A stretch of DNA of 64,000 nucleotides from Brenneria bubanii. GTDB lineage: Bacteria > Pseudomonadota > Gammaproteobacteria > Enterobacterales > Enterobacteriaceae. The DNA is taken from NCBI RefSeq assembly GCF_022378355.1, contig NZ_JAKMAJ010000007.1, positions 62,001-126,000 of the forward strand, in the 5' to 3' direction. The notes under the pieces were generated by a model, which was not told where the DNA came from, searched no databases, and worked only from the letters and a program-made list of their open reading frames with translations. Positions within the stretch are counted from its first letter, which is position 1; each line of letters begins with the position of its first letter. Shown piece after piece: positions 18,236-26,421 of the stretch. The position numbers and the translations under genes were made by a program.

Positions 18236-19270
18236 TTAACGGTGGGTCGTTTCGAATCCCTGCAGCACATTTACCGCGTTGACGCCAATCTCCTCCACCG
18301 CATAGCCGCCTTCCATGACGAACAGTGTCGTCATGCCCAGCGAGCCAATCTGTTCGCCCATGCGCAGGTAGTCTTCGCTTTGCAGCGTAAAGTGCGAAAT
18401 GGGGTCGCCCTGATAGGTATCCACTCCGAGTGAAACGATCAGCACGTCCGGCGCATAGGCGCGTATCTGGCGCATGGCGCTCTGCAGCGCCTGATTCCAT
18501 ATGCGCCAGTCGCTGCCGGCGGCCAGCGGATAGTTGATATTGTAGCCTTCTCCGACGCCGACGCCTTTTTCGTCCGCATAGCCCAGAAAATAGGGGTATT
18601 CACAACGTGGATCGCCATGAATAGAGGCGAACAGTACATCGGCGCGCTGGTAAAAAATGTCCTGTGTGCCATTGCCGTGGTGGTAATCGACATCCAGTAC
18701 CGCCACGCGGCCCGCGCCCCGGTCAAGCAGCGCCTGCGCCGCGATCGCCGCGTTGTTGAAGAAGCAATATCCGCCCATATAGTCCGCCGCGGCATGATGG
18801 CCCGGCGGGCGACAAAGCGAAAATACCGCGCGGGCACCGCGGCCGAGCTCGGCTTGCCCGCTTAACGCCACATTCGCCGACCCGGTGATCGCCTGCCAGG
18901 TGCCGGCGGTTATCGGCGCGCTGGCGTCCAGCGAATAATAACCAAGCTGCCCGTCGATGCTGTCCGGCGCTTTCTGGCGCAGACGCCGCACCGGCCATGC
19001 CAGCGGCAGCATATCATGCTCGCGGCCGATAGCCCGCCATGCCTGCCAGGCGCCTTGCAGAAAATGAACGAAATCCTCGCTGTGTACACGTAAAATCGGC
19101 GTCAGGCCGAAATCGTCGGGCGCTTTGATTGCGCCCAGGTCAACCTGCTTCACGCGCGCCAGAATCATGTCGGCGCGGCTGGGTTTTTCATAACAAGGGG
19201 TGAATTTCCCATCCATCAGCTCATACTTGCCGTGATGCTGCTGGTGCGCATCACTGTAAATCGTCAACAT
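18236..19270 (-). CDS. Histone deacetylase-family protein, probable acetylpolyamine amidohydrolase
   Basis: 344 residues, the size of bacterial acetylpolyamine amidohydrolases (341 in Mycoplana AphA), and starting MLTIYSDAHQQHHG like them. Catalytic and metal residues are present: the His pair in PPGHH (158, 159), Zn ligands in DVDYHHGN (Asp195, His197), an Asp in LGVDTYQGDP (284) and the Tyr in EGGY (323). The enzyme hydrolyses N-acetylated putrescine, cadaverine or spermidine to the free amine and acetate in the cytoplasm. It is 20 bp downstream of a PuuP-like permease on the same strand, which supports a polyamine substrate. Confidence 0.88.
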   Translation of the reverse strand: MLTIYSDAHQQHHGKYELMDGKFTPCYEKPSRADMILARVKQVDLGAIKAPDDFGLTPILRVHSEDFVHFLQGAWQAWRAIGREHDMLPLAWPVRRLRQKAPDSIDGQLGYYSLDASAPITAGTWQAITGSANVALSGQAELGRGARAVFSLCRPPGHHAAADYMGGYCFFNNAAIAAQALLDRGAGRVAVLDVDYHHGNGTQDIFYQRADVLFASIHGDPRCEYPYFLGYADEKGVGVGEGYNINYPLAAGSDWRIWNQALQSAMRQIRAYAPDVLIVSLGVDTYQGDPISHFTLQSEDYLRMGEQIGSLGMTTLFVMEGGYAVEEIGVNAVNVLQGFETTHR

Positions 19271-19289
19271 TCATTCTCTCCGTGTCAAT

Positions 19290-20681
19290 TCAAAGCGATT
19301 CGGAAAAGCTGGCGCCGGGCGCTTTGTGGCGAAAGCCCTGCGTTTTCACCGTGAGGTAAACAAGACCCACCGCGAACCAGCCCAAGCCGATGGTCAACGT
19401 CATGCCAGACAGACTGGTCCACAGCCAGAGCGTCATGCCCATACCGATGGCCGGGATAGCGCCATAGCATAAAAGGTCGCGCGCGCTGCGGCGCTTTTCC
19501 ACTATCAGGTAGCTGCGGATCACCGCCAAATTGACGGCGGAAAAGGCAACCAGCGCGCCGAAGCTGATCATCGAGGCCAGCGTGGTTAGGCTGAGCACTA
19601 TCGCCAGCAGGGAAATCAGCGACACCACCAGAATAGCGCCCACCGGGGTATTAAAACGCGCCGATAGCGTACCAAACAGCGGCCTAGGCAAAATACCGTC
19701 GCGTCCCATACTAAAGAGTATGCGGGAAACGGACGCCTGAGAAGCCAGCGCCGATCCTATCGATCCGGCGACATAGGCCGCCGTGAACAGGCTACTCAGC
19801 AATGCGCCGCCCGCAGTGCTCATCACTTCGGTGGCGGCGGATTCGGCATCTTTGAAAACACTGCCGGGAAACACCAGTTGGCTGACTACCGCCAGCGCGG
19901 TGAATAGCACCCCGGCGATCAGCGTGGTGATCACGATGGCGCGGGGAATATCGCGCCGCGGCTGACGGGTTTCTTCCGCCAGCGTCGACACCGCGTCAAA
20001 GCCGAGAAACGACAGACACAGCACCGCCGCGCCGGCCATTAACGGTGCAATGCCTGGCTGACTGCCATCGCCGACGAAAGGCGCGCTAAAATCCACCGCC
20101 GGCATGGCGTACAGGCAGCGAACGGACATGGCGATAAACACCACGATAAACAGGATCTGCGCGCCGACGATAATATTACTCATGCCGGACACCGAATTAA
20201 TGCCGATCACATTCAGTATGGTCACCAGCGCTATCGCCGTTACCACGAACACCCAGGCAGGCACCATGGGGAAGGCGATATTGAGAAACAGACCGATCAA
20301 CAAATAGTTGATCATCGGAAGGAACAGATAATCCAGCAGCAGCGACCAACCGGTGAGAAAACCGATTCCCGGCCCAAAGCTGAGGCTGGTATAGGAATAG
20401 GCGGAACCGGCGATAGGGTGCTTTCTCACCATGAAGCCATAGGATAGCGCGGTGAACAGCATTGCCGCCAGCGTAATCAGATAGGCGCTGGCGGTGCGTC
20501 CGCCGGTTATCTCCGTCACCACGCCGTAGGTGGTGAACATCGTCAGCGGCACCATATACACCAGACCGAAAAACACCAGCGCGGGCAGTCCCAGAACGCG
20601 ACGCAGACATGGCGTCTGGGCGGTATCCGACGTATGAACGCTCGCGGGCGCCTTTTTGCTTACTGTCGATTGATTACTCAT
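19290..20681 (-). CDS. APC-family permease, PuuP/PlaP-like polyamine importer
   Basis: 463 residues from the ATG at 20681 (AGGA 5 bp ahead); a GTG four codons upstream is possible. About 12 hydrophobic segments are visible. Many stretches follow the E. coli putrescine importers closely: GWSLLLDYLFLPMIN, LSFLGFDAVSTLAEETR, SVSRILFSMGRDGILP and ISFGALVAFSAVNL. These proteins import putrescine with protons across the inner membrane. Pairing with an acetylpolyamine deacetylase suggests uptake and activation of acetylated polyamines. Glutamate-family amino acids remain possible alternative substrates. Confidence 0.82.
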   Translation of the reverse strand: MSNQSTVSKKAPASVHTSDTAQTPCLRRVLGLPALVFFGLVYMVPLTMFTTYGVVTEITGGRTASAYLITLAAMLFTALSYGFMVRKHPIAGSAYSYTSLSFGPGIGFLTGWSLLLDYLFLPMINYLLIGLFLNIAFPMVPAWVFVVTAIALVTILNVIGINSVSGMSNIIVGAQILFIVVFIAMSVRCLYAMPAVDFSAPFVGDGSQPGIAPLMAGAAVLCLSFLGFDAVSTLAEETRQPRRDIPRAIVITTLIAGVLFTALAVVSQLVFPGSVFKDAESAATEVMSTAGGALLSSLFTAAYVAGSIGSALASQASVSRILFSMGRDGILPRPLFGTLSARFNTPVGAILVVSLISLLAIVLSLTTLASMISFGALVAFSAVNLAVIRSYLIVEKRRSARDLLCYGAIPAIGMGMTLWLWTSLSGMTLTIGLGWFAVGLVYLTVKTQGFRHKAPGASFSESL

Positions 20682-21150
20682 ATTTTCCTTCACCTATGGA
20701 CGCCTTTCTACTTTTTAGCGTCGGGGCAGGCTGACCAATTAATAATTTTCTATACTAATCAAGGAGGAAGTGGACGGATAATAGGAAATCCTTACGGCTG
20801 GCGGCGCCCCGGATATTGCCGTTCCGCCAGGGAACGGCTATGACCATCACAAGCATGCCGCGCCATGCAGTTGTAAGATTACTGGGATCGACTATCCTGG
20901 CGAACATCAAGGATAGCGGGTAGAAAACCCCTGAAGGAATGTATTGATAAAGGGGGCTGTCGCATTAAGCGTCAGCTCAGATAATATGCTTGTTTTTTAT
21001 GATGTTACCTGAATATGTCTCTGATCCGGAAATCCTTTAAACGCTTCCTCTCCCGCAACGGGCCACCGCCCTGAAACAGGGCCGTCAGCACAGCATTAGG
21101 GGCAGACTCCCCGAAAAAATCGACTATCTCTGGCGCTCCCAGGAGGTTGT
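20682..21150. other. Intergenic region with polyamine permease promoter and decayed coding traces
   Basis: The part next to 20681 should hold the promoter of the permease/deacetylase pair. Further right, a plus-strand frame broken by a stop (from about 21000: MLPEYVSDPEIL, stop, then ALKQGRQHSIRGRLPEKIDYLW) looks like residual coding sequence, but I cannot name it. Confidence 0.35.
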
Positions 21151-21605
21151 ATGCCAGGCACATTTACCGTGGAAGACAACATAGCAGCGAATAGGAAACT
21201 TAAGAAGGTAAGCGGATGCCGCATCATTTTTGCTTCGGCTTTTGGTAACGCGCTGGAGTTCTTTGACTTTGGCGTTTATAACTTCTTCGTTGTTATATCG
21301 GCGACCTTTTCTTCCCGCAGAGTAGCGACTCCAACGTCGGACTATTGCTGGCGTTTGCCACTTTCGGCGTGAGCTTCTTTATGCGCCCTCTGGGAGGGGT
21401 CATTATCGGTGCCTATGCAGACCGCTATGGTCGTAAACCTGCCATGGTGCTGACCATTTCGCTAATGAGCCTAGGCACTTTGCTTATAGGTATTGCACCG
21501 ACCTACGCGGCAGCAGGCTACTGGGGCACTAGCGTTATGATATTTATCATTCGCTTTTCCACCGGCCCCGCACTGCAAAAACGCAAAACTCTGGCGCGCA
21601 GCTGA
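21151..21605 (+). pseudogene. Truncated and frameshifted MHS-type MFS transporter
   Basis: The ATG at 21151 has a strong AGGAGG. The first frame encodes the N-terminus of a metabolite:H+ symporter (FASAFGNALEFFDFGVYNFF). Around 21305-21320, at a T-run (CCTTTTCTTCCC), the reading frame shifts. The protein then continues in another frame with GLLLAFATFGVSFFMRPLGG and the MFS loop ADRYGRKPAM. After about 145 residues (PTYAAAGYWGT) homology ends and the rest of the usual 430 residues is missing. It is non-functional unless the frameshift is a sequencing error, and the truncation would remain even then. Confidence 0.85.
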
Positions 21606-21921
21606 AATGGGCGAGCTTTATGCGGAGGTTGACCGTCTTTATAGGGGGCAGTTTGGATGCAGAGAATTATTGTCCGTTAAGATGATTTTTTGTACCTTTG
21701 AGCTGTGGTAGAGCTTACCCACTTTGGAGGCAGCTCTGAGCGAACAGCAGACATGATGTTCCAACTATATGAAGATGATACGTAGCGGCTTTTTCCTTAT
21801 GGCAGGTATCAGGAATTACTGGCGTAAACGTTTCAGGAAATCACAGGATCTTGTGCGGGTTTTTGTTTGCGGTAAGGCATCTGTTACTCTGGTTGGGCTT
21901 GAAGGATAACAAAGAGGTAGC
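21606..21921. other. Degenerate DNA after the transporter fragment
   Basis: About 315 bp with short broken frames only and no recognisable family. The last 15 bp provides the ribosome site (AGAGG) of the next gene. Confidence 0.4.
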
Positions 21922-22500
21922 ATGTTGAACCCTGGATTCGTTACCAGTAGAGCACTTGCTCAATGGCAGGATATACCCGTTTTCTTGCCACAGTTTCAGT
22001 TCCATGAAAAACACCACACCGTCATCAAGACGCACTCACCTGAAAAAATCCTGCCGTTAATAGCGACATTCGATCTTCAGCAGGACGCTGTCATCCGGCT
22101 ATTGATGTCCGTACGACAACTTCCGCAAAAATTCCGGCGCAATAAACACCCCCAGGCGGTTAGCCGCTTTGGCATGGACAGTTTTACTCTTCTGGAAAAG
22201 TCAGCATCCGAGCTCTGCTACGGGTTGCGGGGACAATTCTGGCGTGCAGATTTCGGCCTGGAAAATGTGCCGGATACTGACGCTTATCTGGCGCCAATGA
22301 TGCCGGGCAGCGCAAAGCTCTTACTGCGCTACCGAGTAAAAAAAGTGAAAGAAGGGCAACATGAGCTGCAAACTGAAACGTTTATTTACTGTCCGGATCG
22401 CGCTACTCAGCTGAAAATGACGGCTTACTGGCTGGCAATACGGGCAGGTAGTGGATGGATTCGAAAAAGGACGCTTATGGCTGTTAAGTCCGTTATTTGA
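21922..22500 (+). CDS. Hypothetical protein, 192 residues
   Basis: ATG with AGAGGTAGC 3 bp ahead. There is no signal peptide or membrane helix. The protein has an N-terminal part of mixed composition (QWQDIPVFLPQFQFHEKHHTVI) and ends with a pattern FxxCPDRATQLKMTAYWLAIRAGSGWIRK. That resembles the tail seen in a family of uncharacterised SRPBCC-like proteins (Cys, then YW, then IRxxSGxIR). I cannot give a function. It is the only apparently intact frame between the MFS fragment and the vapC fragment, so it may be a survivor of transferred DNA. Confidence 0.55.
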   Translation: MLNPGFVTSRALAQWQDIPVFLPQFQFHEKHHTVIKTHSPEKILPLIATFDLQQDAVIRLLMSVRQLPQKFRRNKHPQAVSRFGMDSFTLLEKSASELCYGLRGQFWRADFGLENVPDTDAYLAPMMPGSAKLLLRYRVKKVKEGQHELQTETFIYCPDRATQLKMTAYWLAIRAGSGWIRKRTLMAVKSVI

Positions 22501-22651
22501 TAACAAAGACAGGCGCAAGGCATAGTCTGCGTTGAGCGAGAAGCGAACGTTGAATTTCTAGTAAAACTGACCCCTTATACCTTTAAAAAATGCTCCGGCA
22601 CGGGGAAGTAACGTGCCGGGCGTTTCCGTATGGGGCGCCGAAGCCCGCAAT

Positions 22652-22813
22652 TTATCTCACCCAGTCTTCCAGCACCAGGCCCGGCACCCGCTTAAACGCT
22701 CGCACATTATTCGTCACCAGAATCGCCCCGACGGCGATGGCGTGCCCGGCAATTGCCGTGTCGTTTGGACCGATCGGCGTGCCGGCCAGCCGCAGCGCGA
22801 CCCGGATCAAGCG
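22652..22813 (-). pseudogene. C-terminal fragment of a VapC-family PIN-domain toxin
   Basis: On the minus strand the frame reads LAGTPIGPNDTAIAGHAIA and then ILVTNNVRAFKRVPGLVLEDW before TAA. This is the highly conserved end of VapC ribonucleases, including the active-site Asp in PND. The N-terminal two thirds, including the first catalytic acidic residue, and the partner antitoxin VapB are absent. The remnant was called only from frame reading because it is too short for a full gene. Confidence 0.85.
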
Positions 22814-23237
22814 AGAGCAACCGCCACGGATAACGGCTCAGCCTACAGGGCGCATCGCAGTAAGTTATTGCAACCGTAAGAGAGAAAAAGCGTCTGGATA
22901 TATAGGATCGAATCCAATATACATAAAGGGCAATATCAACATCCTTCAGGTGATGGAATGTCGCCAGCGGAACAGTTTTATTTACTGGCAGCCTGAATAA
23001 TCGACAGCGCCAAGTTTTGCTGACTTGCCCCGTTAATGCGATAGAGCCGATCAAGGCGCTCAACCGCACGGAATTAAAAATCAAACCGCGGCACGGACAG
23101 GGGATCGGCCGCGACATGGCGTGAGATACAGACATATTGCAAATAGGGTGCCTTTTCTGGCGCTATTCAATCGATTGGACCCCCTACGCAAAAGCATAAT
23201 AGTGTCGATAACATTATCATCGTAGGTATTTGTCACT
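22814..23237. other. Upstream region of fliA with decayed DNA
   Basis: No gene is supportable. A weak sigma-28-like element (TACG, 15 bases, GTCGATAA at 23204-23211) lies 27 bp before the fliA GTG and could give autoregulation. A class 2 FlhDC-dependent promoter would also be expected here, but I cannot place it confidently. Confidence 0.4.
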
Positions 23238-23960
23238 GTGAGCGATCTGTATACCGCCGAAGGCACAATGGATAAAAGTGCGCTGTGGAAGCGTTATGTC
23301 CCTTTAGTACGCCATGAAGCTTTACGGCTACAGGTTCGTCTTCCTGCGAGCGTCGAACTTGATGACCTGCTGCAGGCCGGAGGTATCGGTTTGCTCAGCG
23401 CCGTCGAGCGTTACGATTCGTTGCAAGGTACGGCGTTTACCACCTATGCCGTTCAGCGAATCCGGGGCTCAATGCTGGATGAACTTCGCAGCCGCGATTG
23501 GGCGCCGCGCAGCGTGCGGCGCAATGCGCGGGAAGTGGCACATGCGATGCAACAGGCTGAACAGCAGCTTGGACGCGTCCCAACAGAACAAGAAGTCGCG
23601 CAATTCCTGAATATGACGCTGCAAGATTATCGTCAGATATTGCTGGATACCAATAATAGCCAGCTTTTTTCTTACGATGAATGGCGAGAAGAACATGGCG
23701 ATAGCGCGGAAGCATTGTTGGAAGGCAGCGAAGACGCCAATCCATTGCAGCAACTGATGGAAGGAAGTTTACGTCATCGGGTGATGGAGGCGATAGAAAA
23801 CCTGCCTGAACGCGAGAAGCTGGTATTGACGCTTTACTATCAGGAAGAGCTGAATTTGAAAGAGATCGGCGCTGTTCTGGAAGTCGGGGAGTCTCGGGTC
23901 AGTCAGTTGCATAGCCAGGCGATAAAGCGTCTGCGCGTAAAATTAATGAATGACGTTTAA
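23238..23960 (+). CDS. fliA: RNA polymerase sigma factor FliA (sigma-28)
   Basis: 240 residues from a GTG start, matching the enteric FliA length. Region 2 contains ELDDLLQAGGIGLLSAVERYD and TTYAVQRIRGSMLDELR, and region 4 has LNLKEIGAVLEVGESRVSQLHSQAIKRLR. FliA transcribes late flagellar genes (fliC, fliDST, chemoreceptors), whose promoters are visible in this window. It is held by FlgM until hook completion. It is normally next to fliC, but here about 11 kb of accessory DNA intervenes. Confidence 0.96.
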   Translation: MSDLYTAEGTMDKSALWKRYVPLVRHEALRLQVRLPASVELDDLLQAGGIGLLSAVERYDSLQGTAFTTYAVQRIRGSMLDELRSRDWAPRSVRRNAREVAHAMQQAEQQLGRVPTEQEVAQFLNMTLQDYRQILLDTNNSQLFSYDEWREEHGDSAEALLEGSEDANPLQQLMEGSLRHRVMEAIENLPEREKLVLTLYYQEELNLKEIGAVLEVGESRVSQLHSQAIKRLRVKLMNDV

Positions 23961-24012
23961 TTTAACTGCGTAGGAATCATGTTATCTCAGCATATTGTCA
24001 TGGAATGGATTC

Positions 24013-24525
24013 ATGTCTCAATCAACTCGGAAGAAACAACGCCTTAGCCGTTACCTGAAAGATTTTAAACACAAGCAAACCCACTGCTCTCACTGCAACC
24101 GGGAGCTGGATCGTGTCTCGCTGGCATATCGTCATCAGTTGGTTAATAAAAAAACGATTGGTCAAATGGATGACCTGATTGATGACGATGCATGGCGGAG
24201 TATGCAGCGGGATCTGATGCCCCTTTGTCGCTTCTGTAGTGAAATACTATGCAATACCCGTGCGGCCTATTTCGACATACAGGCATTCACTCAATATCTG
24301 ATCGATCAAACAGAAGTCAGGCATAGTACGATGCGGGAGTATGTCATTCGATTGCGCCGGCTGGATGAATTGCTTGCGGCGAAAAATCAGCCGAAGGATA
24401 GTTTCGTCAGCAATAACATACAGCAGCGAATTTATGATTATCTTCCCAATATAGAACCGACTATCTATAGAAGCGCGCTGCGTAAATATGACCAGTATCA
24501 GGATTGGCATAAATACTATCCATAG
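24013..24525 (+). CDS. fliZ: Flagellar regulator FliZ
   Basis: 170 residues from the ATG at 24013 (MSQSTRKKQRLSRYLKDFKHKQTHCSHC); a TTG six codons upstream is in frame but gives a non-family extension. FliZ is a DNA-binding protein related to the core-binding domain of integrases. It counteracts RpoS-dependent promoters and promotes flagellar gene expression in E. coli and Salmonella. Two CxxC pairs are visible: SHCNREL at the N-terminus and CRFCSEIL at about 73. It follows fliA by 52 bp in the usual fliAZ operon; fliY does not follow. Confidence 0.9.
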   Translation: MSQSTRKKQRLSRYLKDFKHKQTHCSHCNRELDRVSLAYRHQLVNKKTIGQMDDLIDDDAWRSMQRDLMPLCRFCSEILCNTRAAYFDIQAFTQYLIDQTEVRHSTMREYVIRLRRLDELLAAKNQPKDSFVSNNIQQRIYDYLPNIEPTIYRSALRKYDQYQDWHKYYP

Positions 24526-25144
24526 CCGTTTGCCCGGGCGGTGATCATGTCGTTGTTTGCAGGTTAAGCGCCTGGCGACGGGTATTTATTGCCGGCGGTC
24601 ATTGGGGGTGAGCGTAATAACGCTTGCTGTGCGAATTCCGCGAGATAATGATATTTCGCCATATGTAAATGTTATGCCGGTGTAAAAAAGCTTGCAAACT
24701 AAGAGCAAAATATTGCACTGTCATACTACTGAAATCATTCGGCACTAATTTTTAGGCAGATGATTAGCGGTGGTTCTTAATACGGTCAATCATTATTCAT
24801 TGGAATAGTTGTTGTCATACTGAGGAACGCGAATGGTAGTGTCCTGTTTGGGACTGAATAGTCAAAAACGCAATTCCGGTCAACTGACTCGCCGAAGCGA
24901 GGGATTTCCCCGCCACCGATTTTCCCCACTGTATCATTCGCTGTTAACCTCACTTTCTCGCTTATCTGTTCGATTTTTTTACGCCTTATTCATTATTCCC
25001 CCCAGCCGGTTTTCATATTATTCCGGCTGCGCGTTATTTAGTCAGTTCGTCATCGGCTTAATAAGGAAGCCAACCTCGTTTGTGAGTGAAACGTCACGCG
25101 CTGCCGGGCAGCGCGGTAAGTGAAACAAACTGTAAGGTGCCACT
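24526..25144. other. Long leader/intergenic region between fliZ and phoH
   Basis: 619 bp. It contains the candidate Pho box and a GC-rich hairpin (CGCGCTGCCGGGCAGCGCGG) about 30 bp before phoH. One frame (24833-25123, 96 codons, with GAGGA ahead of its ATG) has atypical composition and no recognisable family. I regard it as unproven. Confidence 0.4.
24718..24735 (+). promoter_or_regulatory. Candidate Pho box upstream of phoH
   Basis: CTGTCAT, 4 bases, CTGAAAT: the first half matches the PhoB direct repeat exactly and the second at 5 of 7, with the right spacing. Another TTGTCAT half site follows at about 24812. It lies about 410 bp before the phoH start. The E. coli phoH gene is PhoB-controlled, so a role is plausible. 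Confidence 0.4.
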
Positions 25145-25933
25145 ATGGGAAGACAAAAAGCAGTGATCAAAGCACGTCGTGAAGCGAAACGCGTAATTCG
25201 GCGTGAATCGCGTAGTCATCGTCAGCGTGAGGAAGAATCGGTCACTTCTCTGGTTCAAATGGGCGGGATTGAATCGATAGGGATGGCGCGTGAAAACCGC
25301 GATACCTCGGTCATTGAAGCAAGAACCGCCGCCCAGGAGCATTACTTGTCTGCAATAGAGAATAAACAGTTAATATTTGCCACCGGTGAGGCCGGTTGTG
25401 GCAAAACGTTTCTGAGCGCGGCCAAAGCGGCGGAGGCGCTTATTCATAAAGAGGTTGAACGTATTATCGTAACTCGTCCGGTATTACAGGCCGATGAGGA
25501 TTTGGGTTTTTTACCTGGCGATATCGCCGAGAAATTCGCGCCTTATTTTCGCCCGGTTTATGACATATTGTTACGGCGATTGGGCGCGTCGTTTATGCAG
25601 TATTGCCTGCGTCCGGAAATAGCCAAAGTGGAGATTGCGCCGTTTGCTTATATGCGCGGTAGAACCTTTGAAAATGCGGTAGTGATTCTGGATGAAGCCC
25701 AGAACGTGACGGTTAATCAGATGAAGATGTTCCTTACTCGTCTGGGGGAAAATGTCACGGTGATCGTCAACGGTGATATCACGCAATGTGATTTACCTCC
25801 GGGGGTTAAATCCGGACTGCGTGATGCGCTGGAGCGTTTTACGCAGGACGAGATGATCGGCGTCGTGTCTTTTGGCAGGCAGGATTGCGTACGCTCGGAA
25901 TTGTGCCAGCGGACGCTGATGGCGTATGAATGA
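25145..25933 (+). CDS. phoH: PhoH-family ATPase
   Basis: 262 residues; AAGGTG is 5 bp before the ATG. A basic N-terminal extension (ARREAKRVIRRESRSHRQREEE) precedes the PhoH P-loop domain. Walker A is GEAGCGKT (about 81-88), followed by IIVTRPVLQADEDLGFLPGD and Walker B VVILDEAQN. PhoH proteins bind ATP and are predicted RNA helicase or nuclease partners, and the E. coli paralogue is phosphate-starvation induced. A strong terminator follows directly. Neighbours are fliZ and convergent rplY. Confidence 0.9.
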   Translation: MGRQKAVIKARREAKRVIRRESRSHRQREEESVTSLVQMGGIESIGMARENRDTSVIEARTAAQEHYLSAIENKQLIFATGEAGCGKTFLSAAKAAEALIHKEVERIIVTRPVLQADEDLGFLPGDIAEKFAPYFRPVYDILLRRLGASFMQYCLRPEIAKVEIAPFAYMRGRTFENAVVILDEAQNVTVNQMKMFLTRLGENVTVIVNGDITQCDLPPGVKSGLRDALERFTQDEMIGVVSFGRQDCVRSELCQRTLMAYE

Positions 25934-25941
25934 TAGTAAAC

Positions 25942-25969
25942 AAAAAACGCCGCGAATGCGGCGTTTTTT
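25942..25969. terminator. Bidirectional rho-independent terminator between phoH and rplY
   Basis: Perfect 12-bp stem AAAAAACGCCGC / GCGGCGTTTTTT with a GAAT loop. There is a T-run on either strand, so it can serve both phoH (plus) and rplY (minus). Confidence 0.93.
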
Positions 25970-26000
25970 CCCGGCGTCCCGGACTAACTTCAGCGCTTGA

Positions 26001-26285
26001 TTAAGCGCGTACGAAGTCGATATGAGTCAGTTTCGGCTTGAACGGGTGACGCTGTACAGCCTGAACTTTTACTTTGACTTCTTTTCCATCGATAGCCAGG
26101 TTCACAACTTCACCATAGAAACCTTCTTTGATTTCCTGGTTTTTTACTACGTCATGATCCAGTTCGATAGCGACCGGCGCTTCCGTTCCACCATAAACGA
26201 TGGCTGGGAATTTACCAGCGCGACGCAGGCGGCGGCTCGCACCCTTACCCTGATCTTTACGTGCTTCTGCTTTGATAGTAATCAT
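26001..26285 (-). CDS. rplY: 50S ribosomal protein L25
   Basis: 94 residues, the short enteric L25 that binds 5S rRNA. It starts [21 protein letters not shown] and ends [15 protein letters not shown], both close to E. coli L25. It is monocistronic and flanked by a terminator downstream and a structured leader upstream. Confidence 0.97.
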   Translation of the reverse strand: MITIKAEARKDQGKGASRRLRRAGKFPAIVYGGTEAPVAIELDHDVVKNQEIKEGFYGEVVNLAIDGKEVKVKVQAVQRHPFKPKLTHIDFVRA

Positions 26286-26385
26286 TTTTTACTCTACTTA
26301 AGATAAGTAATCCTGCTACAGGCGACCCAGCAGCAAGTGGGGTTATTCAGCTTTTGCGGTACAAAAGCGGGCTGAATTCTAACGG
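26286..26385 (-). promoter_or_regulatory. Structured rplY leader, candidate L25 autoregulatory site
   Basis: The transcript would contain a hairpin at 26379-26345 (GCTTTTG / CAAAAGC with loop TACCG, extended by ATTCA / TGAAT). A purine-poor stretch leads to the ATG without a strong ribosome site. L25 of gamma-proteobacteria represses its own translation through a conserved leader, and this region is in the right place. The hairpin is seen; its regulatory use is inferred. Confidence 0.45.
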
Positions 26386-26421
26386 AATATGGCTTATGGG
26401 GCAAATAAAACCGCCAATTAC

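Noticed and set aside
18236-19270. Annotation as a eukaryote-like histone deacetylase
   Set aside because: Length, start and permease partner fit bacterial acetylpolyamine amidohydrolases better.
20694-23237. Insertion sequence or prophage in the decayed region
   Set aside because: No transposase, integrase, terminal repeats or target duplications could be read.
24833-25123. 96-codon frame with a fair ribosome site ending 21 bp before phoH
   Set aside because: Composition (Ser, Arg, Phe rich) is unlike real protein, there is no family, and it lies in the presumed phoH leader.
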